DNA from: Patellaria atrata CBS 101060
Taxonomy: Eukaryota; Ascomycota; Dothideomycetes; Patellariales; Patellariaceae
Direction: 5' to 3'
DNA length: 56,107 nt
NCBI GenBank assembly: GCA_010093705.1
Contig: MU006102.1
Location: 672,913-729,019 of the forward strand
Shown here: positions 38,501 to 52,200 of the stretch, one piece after another
How the letters are laid out: each line of letters begins with the position of its first letter
How positions within the stretch are numbered: position 1 is the first letter of the stretch
Position numbers and translations under genes: made by a program
The notes under the pieces: model-generated
The model's input: only the letters and a program-made list of their open reading frames with translations
Databases searched by the model: none
What the model was told of the DNA's origin: nothing

Positions 38501-41500
38501 TTATTCTTAATTTTAAAAATTTAAAATAAATTATAAAAAGTAAAATAATTTATAAAATTTAATATTTAAGATAATTACTATTAAATTAAGATAAAAGAAA
38601 ATAAAAAATAAAAGATAATTATAAAAATAAAATTTAAATTATATAAATATATAATAATATTATTTAATTTAATTAATATTTTAATAATATTTTAAGTAAT
38701 AATTTATTATATATTAAAAAAGTATTTAAATATATTTATAACTATTTATTTAGATAATATATTAATATATATAAATAAAATACTTAAAAAGTATAAAAAA
38801 TATATAAAGAAAATAATAAAAGAATTATAAAAAAAAAGACTTTTAATATATTTAAATAAATATAAATTCTATATTAAAGAAATAAAATTTCTAGACTTTA
38901 TTATTATTATTAAAAATATATAAATAAATTTAAAGAAAATAATTATAATTAAAAATTAATTAATATTAAAAAATAAAAAGAATATATAATTATTCTTAAA
39001 TTTTATAAATTATTATAAAAAGTTTATTTAAAAATATTTAAAAATAATAATATTATTATTAAAGTTAATAAAAAAGGAAAATACCTTTATTTAAATAAAG
39101 AAAATATAGAAAATATTTAATAAATTTAAGAAAAAGTTTATTATAATATTTATCTTAATTATATTTAATTTAAAAAAATTAATAATATTAGAAATTAATA
39201 TATTTAATTATATATTAAATATATATATAAATTAATTAAATAAGAAAAAATAATTATATTTAATAATTTTTTATTTATAAAAGTTTATAATTATAAAGTT
39301 AAATTATAATATATATAATAAAAAATTATTAATAATTATTAATATATTTAAATAATAAAGATTATATTTTAAAGAATTTAAATATATTTTAAAAATTTAG
39401 TTAAATTATTAAAATTTAATAAATTTTCTTATAATAAAAAAGTTAAATTAAAGATAAATAAAATAAATAAAAATATTTATATCTTTTAATTTTAAAATAT
39501 TTTATAAATTAAAAGTTAAAAATAAACTAGTTAATATTATAAATAGAAAATTTAACTATTTAAAAGAAATAAAACTAATATATAATATAATATTAAAAAG
39601 ATAAAATAATATAATTATTTATAATTAATTAAGATTAACTATAATACTAATAATTAAATTTATAAAAAAATAATAAATTTATAATATCTATTAAAAAAAT
39701 AATATAATAAAAAAATTTTAAAAGAGTAATAATTTTAAAATAATAAAAATAATTTAAAGAATATAATTATATAATAAATTTATATATATTAATAATATTA
39801 TAAAAAACTCTTATTAAAGAAATCTATAAAATATTAATATATAATTATTAAAGTATTAATAAAATCTTAAAAAGAATTTTAAGAAATTACTATTTTTTAA
39901 AAATAAAAAGTATAATAAAATAAATTATCTTAAAATATAATAATTATATATAAAATAAAAGTATAAAATAAATATTTTATTAATAAATATAATATATTAA
40001 ATTATTTAAATAAATATAAAACTTAATAATAATAAATTTTATTATAAATTTACTAAAATTTAAAGATTTAATAATAAAAATAAAATAAAATATAATATTA
40101 ATTATTATAGAATAATTAATAAAGTTTATTAACTTTATATTAATAAAGATAATAATAATAATACTATAAATAATAATATTAATATTAAAAATAATATTAA
40201 TAAATTATTAAATATTAAAAGAGATAATTTTAAATAAAAATAAATTATTTAAGTTAATATTTTAATAAATTTTAATATAAAATTTAAAGATAAATTATAA
40301 AATATTAATAAATTTTTATCTATAAATAAATAATTAAATTAAAAGAATAAATTAATTTTTAAAATAATATTTATATAATTATATAAATTATTAATAAAAT
40401 AATTAAATAAAACTATTATAAATAATTTCATTTATATATAATAACGCGAAATTTAATATTATAAAGATTTTACTCTTTTATAAATTATAGTTTTAAATTA
40501 AAAGTATATTATAAATTAAAAATAGTATAAAATATATTATAAAAAATAATATTAAAAATTAAATAAATTAAAGAATTATATAATTAATTATTATAAAATA
40601 TAATTTTCTAGATAATAAAAATTATAAAATATAGTAAATTAATATAAATTATTAGAATTAATTTTTAAAAAAGAAGATAAAATTTATTTATTATAGAAAA
40701 ATTTTAAAATAAAATAATTTAATAAAAAATTAAATTATAAGAAAATTAAATTCTTTAAAATTAAATAAATTAAAGAAAAAGTTAATTATAAATTAAAATT
40801 ATTATAAAAAATAAAAATATATTTAATTTTCTATATATTATATTTAAAATTAATATATATTAATATTAAACTTTAAATATAATTTATAGAATTTAAAGAA
40901 AAAAATATTTATAAAATAAAATAAATTTTAAACTTATAATAAATAAATAATTAATATAAATATTTAATAAAATAAAAAAGCTATAAATATATAAATAATA
41001 TATAGAAATTATTTAAATATTTAATAAATTATAATTAAATACTTAAATAGTTTTATTATTAAAACTAAAAATTTTTAAATCTATAAAATTAAAGAAATCT
41101 AAATTAGACTAATTAAAAAAAGATATAATAATAAAGAAAAAAAAGATAATTAAAAAAATTTATTATTTTTTAACTTTTTATTTTAAAGTTTTAAGTTTTT
41201 TAATAAAATTAAATTTATAATAAAATATTTTAAATTTCTTATTTTTAAAAAAATAAAATTATTTATAAAGATAATATATATAAATTTAAAGAGATTTTTA
41301 TTTATCTTTAATAATAGTTAATTTAAAATAAATTTAAACTTTTAAAATATTAAATTTATTTTAATCTTTTTATATTATTATAAGATTATATTTTATATTA
41401 TAAATAAGATATTTAAAATAAAAATTAAAAGAAATATTAATAATATAAAAGTAAAAAAAATAATAATAAATAAAATAAAAAGTTAATATAAAATAATTAT

Positions 41501-42243
41501 ATAAAATAATATAAATAATATAATATTAATAATAAATTAAATAGAATTTAGCTTTTAATATTTTAAAAAAAAAGAAAAAAAATATATATAATTTAATAAA
41601 TAAATAATATATTTATTATATATTTAAATAAAAGAAATAAACTTTTAAAATAAAAGTTAAAAAGAAAGAGAATAATATTATAACTATAAATTATAAAGAT
41701 ATATAAATAATAAATAAAAGAAAAAAAGAAATATTATTTAAAAAAAATTATAAATAAAATAAATAATAAAGAATTATATAATTAAAATATTAATTATATT
41801 AATTATATTAATTATAGAAAATAATTATTAATTAAAATAATTAAATAATAATTATTAATTATATTAATTATAGAGAATAATTAACGATTAAAATAATTAA
41901 ATTAATTATAAAAAATAAAAATATTTAAAAATAATTTTTCTTTTATATATTTAAATATTTTATAATTATTTTTATTATTAATCTTATTTATAAATTTAAA
42001 TATTATAGTTTTAAATTTAACTTTATTTATTATATTATTTTTATATAATATATCTTATCTTATTATAAATATTACTTAAAATTAAGAAATTAATAAATTA
42101 TAATAATAATTTAAAATATTTTTATTATATATATTTTATTATTTTATTAAATTTACTTAAATAATTAATTATATTAAATAAGAAATTAAATTTATTTATA
42201 AATTTATTTTATTTTATTTTAATAAATATAGACTTTTATTATA
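35600..42243 (+). mobile_element. Gyp-3 element, plus strand, without 5' LTR
   Basis: A plus-strand Gyp-3 copy beginning inside gag. Landmarks: gag to about 37250; RT about 38350-39000 with a YxDD-type region near 38750 (LDNILIYINK in the visible frame); integrase about 39900-40600; 3' LTR at 41676-42243. It is the reverse complement counterpart of 27500-25907 plus 12447-7369. GC is extremely low, no open frame survives, and breaks are too many to count. The 40 bases between 35560 and 35600 are AT-rich junction. Confidence 0.7.
41676..42243 (+). repeat. Gyp-3 3' LTR of the plus-strand copy
   Basis: 568 bp, aligning in reverse complement with 7369-8003 and 27652-28230. It contains degenerate forms of the internal short repeats at about 41800-41910. 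Confidence 0.75.
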
Positions 42244-42639
42244 ATAAATATATATATTTATATATATATTAAAATAAATAATTATTTATTTATTATATTA
42301 TTAATTATTAATATAATTAAAATAAATTATTATTATATTTATTAATAATAAATAAATTATTAATATTATATTTAATAATAAAAAATTTATTTAAAGAAAA
42401 ATATTTTTATAATATTTAATTAATTAATAATATTAAATATATAAAGAAAAAATATATTTATAATATTAAAATATTTAATAAATTAAACTTTATATATTAA
42501 AATATAAAATAATAATTAAAATTTAAATAAAAGTTTTTAAAAAAAAAATTAATTAAATTTAAATATAATATAATAAAAAATAATAAAAAATAATAATTAA
42601 AAATAATAAAATATAATAAATAAATTTTAGTATAAAATA
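42244..42639 (+). mobile_element. Gyp-3 gag fragment
   Basis: Resembles 36520-36870 of the plus-strand Gyp-3 copy, about 400 bp, without LTR. Strongly AT-rich. Confidence 0.5.
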
Positions 42640-43912
42640 TTATTAAATATTATAAAATTTTTTAATAATTCTTATTTTTATTATAATATAAAATATTTTA
42701 ATAATAATAAAATAATAAAATTTAATAAAAAAATTAAAAAAATTTTAAATTTTAAATTTAAAAAAAAGATTAATTTTAAAGTTTATAATATATTATTATT
42801 ATATATAATATATATTAATAAAAACTTTAATAAAAATATAATTAAATTTTTATTTAAATTTAATATTAATTAAATTATTAAAAATTTATTATAATTAAAA
42901 AATAAATATTTATTTAATATATTTTTAATTTTAATTTATAAGAATTTATAGTTTAATTATATAAAATAAGAAATATAATAAATAAACTATTAAAGAAATA
43001 AATAAAAATTAAATTAAAAGATTTATAATATATTTAAATAAATTAAAAATAATTTTTAATTAAATAAAGAATTATTAAAAAAGATTTTAAAAAGATTTTA
43101 AAATAATTAATATATAATTTAAATTTATTAAAAAGATAAAATTTAAATATAATATTTATAATAATAATATTTATATTTTCGATAAAATTAATTTTTAAAT
43201 AAATTTAATTAAATTATAAAAATTATTATAAATATAAAAAAATATATAAAATTTAATTTTTTTTAATTAAATAATTAAAAGTAAATTATAATTATTTAAA
43301 ATATTTATATTATAAAATATACGATTTTATCTTTTATTATTTATAAAGATTATATTTATATTTTTATATAATTTAAAAAGATAAATATTTTATATAATTA
43401 AAAAATCTTAATTTTTAAAAATAATTAAATATAATATAAATTTAATTTTAAATATTTAAAACACTTTAATATATATATAAAAATATATATAATAAAAATA
43501 TATTAATTATTTATTTTTAATAATTATTTTAATTATTTTAATTAAAATTTTAAGAATTATTATTTAAAAAAATAAAATTTTAAAATTTTATATATTTTTT
43601 TATTTATTATATATATTTTAATTATTTAATATAATTTATTTTTATTATTAAAATATAAATATTTTAAATATATTTAAAATTTAATATATTAATATATCTT
43701 TTATATTAATAAAAAGAGTTTTTTATTAATTTTTAAAGATATATTTTTTAATATATTTATAAAGAAAAATTATTATAAAGATTTTAAAATATTAGATTTT
43801 ATTTTTATTAATATATAAATAATATTAAATTATTTTAAAATATATTTATATATTTTATAAAAATCTTTATTATTATAAATATTATAATAATTAAAGATTT
43901 TAAATAATATAT
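42640..43912. repeat. Unclassified repeat X, copy 1
   Basis: About 1.27 kb that aligns along its length with 50105-51358. A short related piece lies at 3930-4070. RIP has erased coding information; I cannot say whether it was a retroelement or a DNA transposon. It stops exactly at the LTR of the Gyp-3 copy at 43913. Confidence 0.65.
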
Positions 43913-44383
43913 TATTATAATTATAAATTATAAAAATATATAAATAATAAATAAAAAGAAAAAAAGAAAATTATTTAATTATATTAATTATAATAAATAA
44001 TTAATAATTAAAATAATTAAAATATAAATTTATTATATTAATTATAAAAAATAAAAATATTTAATAATTATCTTTTTTTATATAATTTAATTTTTTATAA
44101 TTAATTTTACTATTAATTTTATTTATAAATTTAAATATTATAATTTTAAATTTAATTTTATTTATTATATTTTTTTTATATAATATATTTTATTTTATTA
44201 TAAATATTATTTAAAATTAAAAAATTAAAAAATTATATTATTAATTTAAAATACTTTTATTATATATATTTTATTATTTTATTAAATCTATTTTAATAAT
44301 TAATTATATTAAATAAAAAGTTAAATATATTTTTAAATTTATTTTATTTTATTTTATTTTAATAAATATAAACTTTAATTATA
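43913..44383 (+). repeat. Gyp-3 5' LTR (471 bp)
   Basis: Aligns with 41676-42243, about 100 bp shorter, mostly in the internal minisatellite region. Followed directly by leader sequence matching the reverse complement of 27540-27640. Confidence 0.7.
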
Positions 44384-47316
44384 ATATTATATTTATTATA
44401 TAATAGAAAAATATATAATAAATTTAAATATAATATTATTAATTATAATTAATATAAAAATAAATAATAAATATATTTAAATATTATATAAATATATTAA
44501 TAAATTTAAAAATAAAGAAATAATTTAAAATTTTAAAAAATAATTTATTATATAATTATTATTATTATAAAAGAGAATTATTAAAATTAAAAAATTTATA
44601 TTATATAATAATAAATAAATTAAGTTAAAAGAATTTTTAATTTAAATAAAAATTTATTATAAAAAAATAAAATTAATAAATAATAATAAATATATATTTA
44701 ATATAATAATATATTTTAAAAAAAATATTTTAAAATAAATTAAATCTATTAAATAATAAAATATTATTTTATAAATAATAAAAAATATTAAAAAAATAAA
44801 ATAATAAAAATCTTTAAAAAAGTTAATAAATAATTAATAATTAAAAGAAAATTTTAAAAATTTAAATAAAAAGAATTAACTTTAAAATATATAATTATAT
44901 TTTAATATATAATATTAATATTAAATTAATTTTATAAATTACTAATAATTATTTTCTATTAAAATTTAAAGAAAAAAATAAAAAATAAATAAATTTATTA
45001 TAAAAAATTAATAATTATATAAAATATAATAATTAAAATAATTAAAATAAATAATAAATTATATAAATATAAATAAAAAAAAGAAAATAAAAAAATATTA
45101 TAATTAAATAAAAAAATAAAATAATAAAAATTATAAATAAATAAAATTAAAAAAATCTAATAAATTTTAATTAATTATAATAAATAAAATAAAAAATATT
45201 AAAAAAAATAATAATAATTTATTTAAAAAGAAAAAAAATATTTTATAAATAAAATATATTTATAATATAAAGAAATAAAATATTTTAGAAAAAATTATCT
45301 ATAAAAAATATAATTATTATTATAATATAATTAATATATATAATTTAAAATTATATATTTAATATTATTATTATTAATTTTATTATTTATAGAAAAAAAG
45401 ATTAAAAAAATATTATTATTATATTAAATAAAAATAAATAAATTATTAATATTATTTTTAATAATAAAAAATTAGTTAATAAAGAAAATATTTTAATAGT
45501 ATTTAAATAATTAATAATATTAAATATATAAAAGTAAATATATATATATAATATTAAAATATTTAATATAAAATTAAAATTAAAAGATTAAAATATAAAT
45601 ATTTAATAAATTAAGTTTTATATATTAAATTATAAAATAATAATAATAATTTAAATAAAAGTTTTAAAATTAAAAATTATTTAAATTTAAATTTAATAAT
45701 ATAATTATTAAAAAATAATAGTTAAATTTTATATTAAAAATAAAAAAATATTTAATTTTTTAATAAATATAATATAAAAAGAATAATTATTTATATTATA
45801 AATAATAAAAAATTATATTAAAGTTTAAAAATTAAGATTTTATATATATATATTTATTTAAAGATAAATATTAAATAAAAAGATATAAAATTTATAAAAA
45901 TAAAATAAAAATATTTAAAAAGAATTAAAAATTTAAATTATTAATAAATAATTATAAAAAGTATAATAATATTAATTATATAAATAAATTTAAATATAAA
46001 TATTATTATTAAATATTAATTTATATAAATTATATAATAATAATATAAATAGATTATAAATATAATATAAATTATTAATATTATAAAAATTTAAAGAAAA
46101 AGTTTTATAAAAAAAAAATATTTTTATAAAAAATAAAAATATTTTAAAATAATAAAAAAATATTTAAATATATTATTAAATATAATATATAAGATTTTAA
46201 TTAATATATAATTAAAGGAATATAGTATAATTATTATATAATATAAAGATAAAAAGTTAAAATTAAAAATAATTTAAATTATAATATAATTATTAAATAA
46301 AAGTATTAAAATTTTAAATATAAAAAATATTATAAAGATTTATATTATAATAAATATAATAAATTATATTAAATTAAATATATAAAATTTAATTATTTAA
46401 TTTATAATTATATAAAAAACTATTAAATTATTTAAAATAAAAATAATTAAAAAATATAACTTTTAAATTTTTTAAATTATTATAAAATAATAATAAAATA
46501 TTTTAAATAAATATTATTATATATAATAAAAGAATAATAATATTAATTAATAATAATATTTTTAATTTATTTATTTTATTTTAATAAATAAAAAAGAAAA
46601 ATTTATTTTATATAAAATTTAAAAATTTATTTTTATTATAATTAGAAAATAATAAAAATATAAAATATAAATAAAATTTAATTAATTTTAAAATTATATT
46701 AATTAAAGTTAATATATAAAAGAAAATAATTATTTAATATATTTTTATAATTAATTTAAAAGATATAAATATAATTTTAAAAATAAATTAATTATAAATA
46801 ATAAATTTAAATATTAATTAAAAGATAAAAAATATTTAAATTAATTAATATATTTTATAAAAAAAAATAAAGTTAAATAAATAAAATATATTAAATAAAT
46901 AAATATAAATATATTTATAAAATATATTTTATATTATAAAATAATAAAGCTTTATAGAAATAAATTTAAAAATATAAAAGTAATATAACTTAAAAAAATA
47001 AATATTAAAAAAGTTTTTAAAGAATTTAAAATATTTAAAAAATATAATAAATTTAAAGATTTATTTAAAGAAAATATAATAATTATACTTTTAAATTATT
47101 AGATATAAAATTATAAAATAATATAAAAAAAATATAAAATTATAATTTAATTTTATTTATTTATTATTAAAAGAATAATATAAAATATTTAAAAAATATA
47201 TTTATATTAATTTAAAAAAATATATATATAATTTAATAAAAATTTAATAATTTTATTAATTTTATTTATATTAAAGAAAAATAGTAAATTAAAATTATAT
47301 ATTAATTATAAATAAT

Positions 47317-49085
47317 ATAATTTATAAATAAATAATATATATAAATAAATAATATATTTTTTTATATATTATAACTTTTTCTTTTATAATAATATATTTC
47401 TCTATAATTAATAATACTTATATAATTAAATAAAAGTTAAATTATTTTTATTTAAACTTTTAAATATAATAAAAAAAATTAGTTATTAAAAAATTATAAT
47501 AATTTATAATATTTTTAAAACTATTTTTTATATAAAAATAAACGATTAAACTTTTAAATATAATTATTATCTTAATTTTTAAAAGTTAATAGAAATTAAA
47601 AAAAAAGATAATTATTTAATATATTTTAAATTTAAATATATAAGAGTTTTTATTTTAATTAATTAATATAAAAAAGATAATTAATTTATTTTTTATAAAA
47701 TATATTAGAAAATATTAAATAAAGAATTTTATTAAATAATAATTAAAGTTAAAAATATATTTTTCTTATATTTATAATTTTTAAAAAGCTTTTTATAAAG
47801 ATTTAAATATAATAAATATATAATTTTATTTAATAATTAATATATATATAAAATATATAATTTAAAATATTAATTTTTATAATTTTAATAAAATAAATTT
47901 TATAATAAATATTATCTATAATAATATTATTATTATATATATTAATAAATATAATAAAGATAAATAATCTTAATTTAATAATTAAATATATAAATAATAA
48001 TAATTTTATATTATCTTCTTTTTTAATTATATAAAATATTAATTATCTTATATTTTAATATATTAAATATAATCTTTTATCTTTTTAAATTATTAAGACT
48101 TTATTAAATAGTTAAATAAATAAAAAAATTATTATAAATTAAATTTAATATTTTTATTAATATATAAATATTTAATAAAAAGATATTTATTAAATAATTA
48201 TTTTTAATAATTATATAAACTATTTATTAATATAATTTAAAAAATTTTATAAAGAAAAGAATATTATTATTATTTATTTATTTATATATTTTTTATATTT
48301 TATTTAATCTTTAAATATTAAATATTTTAATATATTAAAATAAATATATAATTAAGAATTTAAAGTTTTTATTAAAATTTATATTAATTATATTATTAAA
48401 ATTAAATTTTTTATTATATTTAAAAATATTTATATTAATATTATAATATTTAAAAATATTTAAATAAGTTTTTTTAATATTAATTTAATTTTTTATAATC
48501 TTTAAATTATTATTTTAAAATTTAATATAAAATTATAAATATTAATATTAATTAAATTTTATTTTTATTATTAATTTATAAATCTTTTAAATATTAAATA
48601 ATTTTAAAAAAAGTTATTTTATAATTTAAATATATTAAAAATTAAATAATTTAATATTAAAAAAGTTTTTTAAATACTATTTTCTTAATTATTAAATAAT
48701 TAATAAAAAATATAAAATTTATTATTTATAAAATAATACTTTTATATAATAAAATTTAAATATTTTAATAAATTAATAAAATATTTATAAAATAATAATA
48801 AATTAAAAAAATATATATATATAAATAAAAGTAATATTTAATATATAAAATATATAAAAATTAATTATTTAAAAAAAGATTATTAGATAATAATTTAGTA
48901 AAAAGTTAAAAAAAAAAAAGAGATTTAATAAAAAAAGAATTATTATATTTATAATATTATAAAAAATATAGAAAAATTAGATATAATATATAAATTTATT
49001 AAAAAAATAAAGAAATATTTAAAAAAGAAAATATAATTAAATATAATTAATTTTCTTAAATTATAATTATATAATTAAATTTAAA
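47317..49085. other. Unclassified AT-rich stretch within the Gyp-3 copy
   Basis: About 1.77 kb with almost no G or C and no match that I can find to the other elements of the window. No open frame. It could be an inserted unrelated repeat or a part of Gyp-3 that is too altered to align by eye. Confidence 0.4.
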
Positions 49086-49099
49086 AATTATAATAAAAT

Positions 49100-49346
49100 A
49101 AAAAAATATATTATTTATTTATATATATTATTTATTTATAAATTATATTAATATATTTTATTTTATTATAATTATTATTTAAAATTAAAGAATTTATAAA
49201 TTATATTATTAATTTAAAATATTTTTATTATATATATTTTATTATTTTATTAAATTTATTTTAATAGTTAATTATATTAAATAAAAAATTAAATTTATTT
49301 TTAAATTTATTTTATTTTATTTTAATAAATATAAACTTTTATTATA
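49100..49346 (+). repeat. Gyp-3 LTR fragment (right end)
   Basis: Matches the last 220-250 bases of the plus-orientation Gyp-3 LTR (compare 42010-42243 and 44150-44383). The left border is approximate. Confidence 0.6.
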
Positions 49347-49885
49347 ATATATATTTAAATTATAATTATAATTAAAGTTTATATAAAATTTTATTATTAA
49401 ATTATTTATTATAATTTAATTTAAATTTATATAATTTATAAAAAAAAACTAAATTAATAATATATAAAGATATATTTATAAATATTTATATTATTAAAAT
49501 TAAAAAATAATTAATAATAATAATTAAAAGAAAAATATAAAAATAAAAATAAATTTAATATAATAATATAATAAAATATTAATAAAAGAAATTATTAAAA
49601 TATTTATAATATTTTAATAATTAAAAAAAATTTAAAATAATAATAATTATAAAATAATTTAATTAATTATATAATATTATAGAAATTATAAAGAAATTAA
49701 ATATAATATTTAAATATATAAAAAGAATTTAAAAAAGATTTTTAAATTTAATATAAATATAAATTATATAAATTCTTTATTTAATAATAATTAATTTAAT
49801 ATTCTTTATAATAAATTTTTTATATTAAGAAATTTTATAATATTTAATAATATATAATATTTTATATTATATTAAAATTAAATAA
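49347..49885. repeat. Repeat Y, copy 1
   Basis: About 520 bp closely matching 51360-51885. In the right-hand copy Y directly continues X, so X (42640-43912) and this Y are two halves of one repeat split by the Gyp-3 insertion. Confidence 0.65.
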
Positions 49886-50104
49886 AAAATTATTTATATT
49901 ATAAATAAAAATTAAATTTATAAATATTTATTTAAAAATAAATATTAAATTAAAAAATATATAATTTTTAAATTAAATATTTTAAAAATATATTATATAA
50001 ATAAAAATAATTATATAAATAAATTAAAATATAAATAATATAATATTAAAAATATTATTTAAATAATATTATATAAAAATAATAAATAAAATATATAAAA
50101 AAAT
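49886..50104. repeat. AT-rich sequence, weakly like Gyp-3 gag
   Basis: About 220 bp with weak resemblance to 36900-37190. No reading frame. Confidence 0.3.
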
Positions 50105-51885
50105 TATAAATTTTTTAATAATTATTATTTTTATTATAATATAAAATATTTTAATAATAATAAAATAATAAAGTTTAATAAAAAGATTAAATAAAGTTTA
50201 TATTTTAAATTTATAAAAAAGATAAATTTTAAAGTTTATAATATATTATTATTATATATAATATATATTTAAAAAAGTTTTAATAAAAATATAATTAAAT
50301 TTTTATTTAAATTAATTATTAATTTAATTATTAAAAATTTATTATAATTAAAAAATAAATAATTATTTAATATATTTTTAATTTTAATTTATAAAAATTT
50401 ATATCTTAATTATATAAAATAATAAATATAATAGATAAACTATTAAATATATAAAATAAAGTAAATAAAGTAAATAAAAATTAATTTAAAAAAATTATAA
50501 TAAATTTAAATAAATTAAAGATAATTTTTAATTAAATAAAAAATTATTTAAAAATAATTAATATATAATTTAAATTTATTAAAAAAATAAAAAATAAATA
50601 TAATATTTATAAAAATATTTATAATTTTAATAAAATTAATTTTTAAATAAATATAATAAAATTAATAAAATTATTATAAATATAAAAAAATATATAAAAT
50701 TTAATTTTATTTAATTAAATAATTAAAAGTAAATTATAATTATTTAAAATATTTATATTATAAAATATATAATTTTACTTTTTTATTATTTATAAAGATT
50801 ATATTTATATTTTTATATAATTTAAGAAAATAAATATATTATAAAATTAAAAGATTTTAATTTTTTAAAAATAATTAAATAAATAATATATTTAATCTTA
50901 AATAATTAAAGTATTTTAATATATATATAAAAATTTATATAATAAAAATATATTAATTATTTATTTTTATTAATTATAAAAGTTATTTTAATTAAAATTT
51001 TAAAAATTATTATTTAAAAAATAATATTTTAATATTTTATATACTTTTTTATTTATTATATATATTTTATTTATTTAATATAATCTATTTTTTATTATTA
51101 AAATATAAATACTTTTAATATATTTAAAATTAAATATATTAATATATCTTTTATATTAATAAAAAAGATTTTTTATTAATTTTTAAAAATATATTTTTTA
51201 ATATATTTATAAAAAAAAATTATTATAAAATTTTTAAAATATTAAATTTTTTCTTTATTAATATATAAATAATATTAAATTATTTTAAAATATATTTATA
51301 TATTTTATTAAAATTTTTATTATTATAAATATTATAATAATTAAAGATTTTAAATAATATATTTAAATTTAAATTAAAATTTATATAAAATTTTATTTTT
51401 AAATTATTTATTATAATTTAATTTAAATTTATATAATTTATAAAAGAAATTAAATTAATAATATATAAAAATATATTTATAAATATTTATATTATTAAAT
51501 TTAAAAATTAATTAATAATAATAATTAAAAGAAAAATATATAAATAAAAATAAATTAAATATAATAATATAATAAAATATAATAAAATATTAATAAAAAT
51601 AATTATTAAAATAATTATAATATTTTAATAATTAAAGAAAATTTAAAATAATAATAATTATAAAATAATTTAATTAATTATATAATATTATAAAAATTAT
51701 AAAAGAATTAAATATAATATTTAAATATATAAAAAGAATTTAAAAGAAATTTTTAAATTTAATATAAATATAAATTATATAAATTTTTTATTTAATAATA
51801 ATTAATTTAATATTTTTTATAATAAATTATTTATATTAAAAAATTTTATAATATTTAATAATATTTTATATTATTTATTAAAATA
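50105..51885. repeat. Repeat XY, uninterrupted copy
   Basis: X-like part 50105-51358 and Y-like part 51359-51885 in direct continuity. About 1.78 kb, no terminal inverted or direct repeats that I can be sure of, no coding frame left. Confidence 0.6.
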
Positions 51886-51904
51886 AAATAAAATAAAATA
51901 TTAA

Positions 51905-52060
51905 TTATTTAATTATTTTTTATAATTAAATAATTAAAATATTTAAATATTTAAATTATATAATTTTAATTATTTATATTATTTATAATTTTTTTTAAAT
52001 AATTTTTCTTTCTTTATTTTATTTATTAATTATATATTCTTATAATTTATAGTTATAATA
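51905..52060 (-). repeat. Gyp-3 LTR fragment at the isochore edge
   Basis: Matches the right part of the second-subtype Gyp-3 LTR (compare 30640-30797 and 4540-4699), including the terminal TATAGTTATAATA at 52049-52060. The rest of the element is missing. It marks the last recognisable transposon sequence before host DNA. Confidence 0.65.
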
Positions 52061-52200
52061 AAGATTTTCTTTTTATACTTTAATATATTTAAGCTTTTAA
52101 AGGTTTTAATATAAGAAAACTTAATATAGGGCGTATATATATCGCGTTAAGCTATAAAATATAAATCTACTATTATTCCCCTTTTCTCCTTTTATAATTA
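52061..52200. other. Transition from AT-rich block to balanced DNA
   Basis: GC rises within about 140 bp from almost none to ordinary levels; CpA and TpG reappear from about 52210. No gene or repeat recognised. Confidence 0.7.

Larger units (their letters stand above)
43913..49346 (+). mobile_element. Gyp-3 element, plus strand, inserted in repeat XY
   Basis: A plus-strand Gyp-3 copy with a 5' LTR at 43913-44383, leader and gag from 44384, and RT start up to about 47316, aligned with 35600-38465. From 47317 to about 49085 the sequence no longer resembles Gyp-3. A Gyp-3 LTR end at about 49100-49346 closes the element. The uninterrupted XY copy at 50105-51885 shows the empty site between X and Y. 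The flanks are too AT-rich to call a target duplication. Heavily broken. Confidence 0.65.

Noticed and set aside
35600-52060. Possible mitochondrial DNA or insertion because of extreme AT content
   Set aside because: The stretch aligns with Gyp-1 and Gyp-3 elements that are present in less AT-rich form in the same window.
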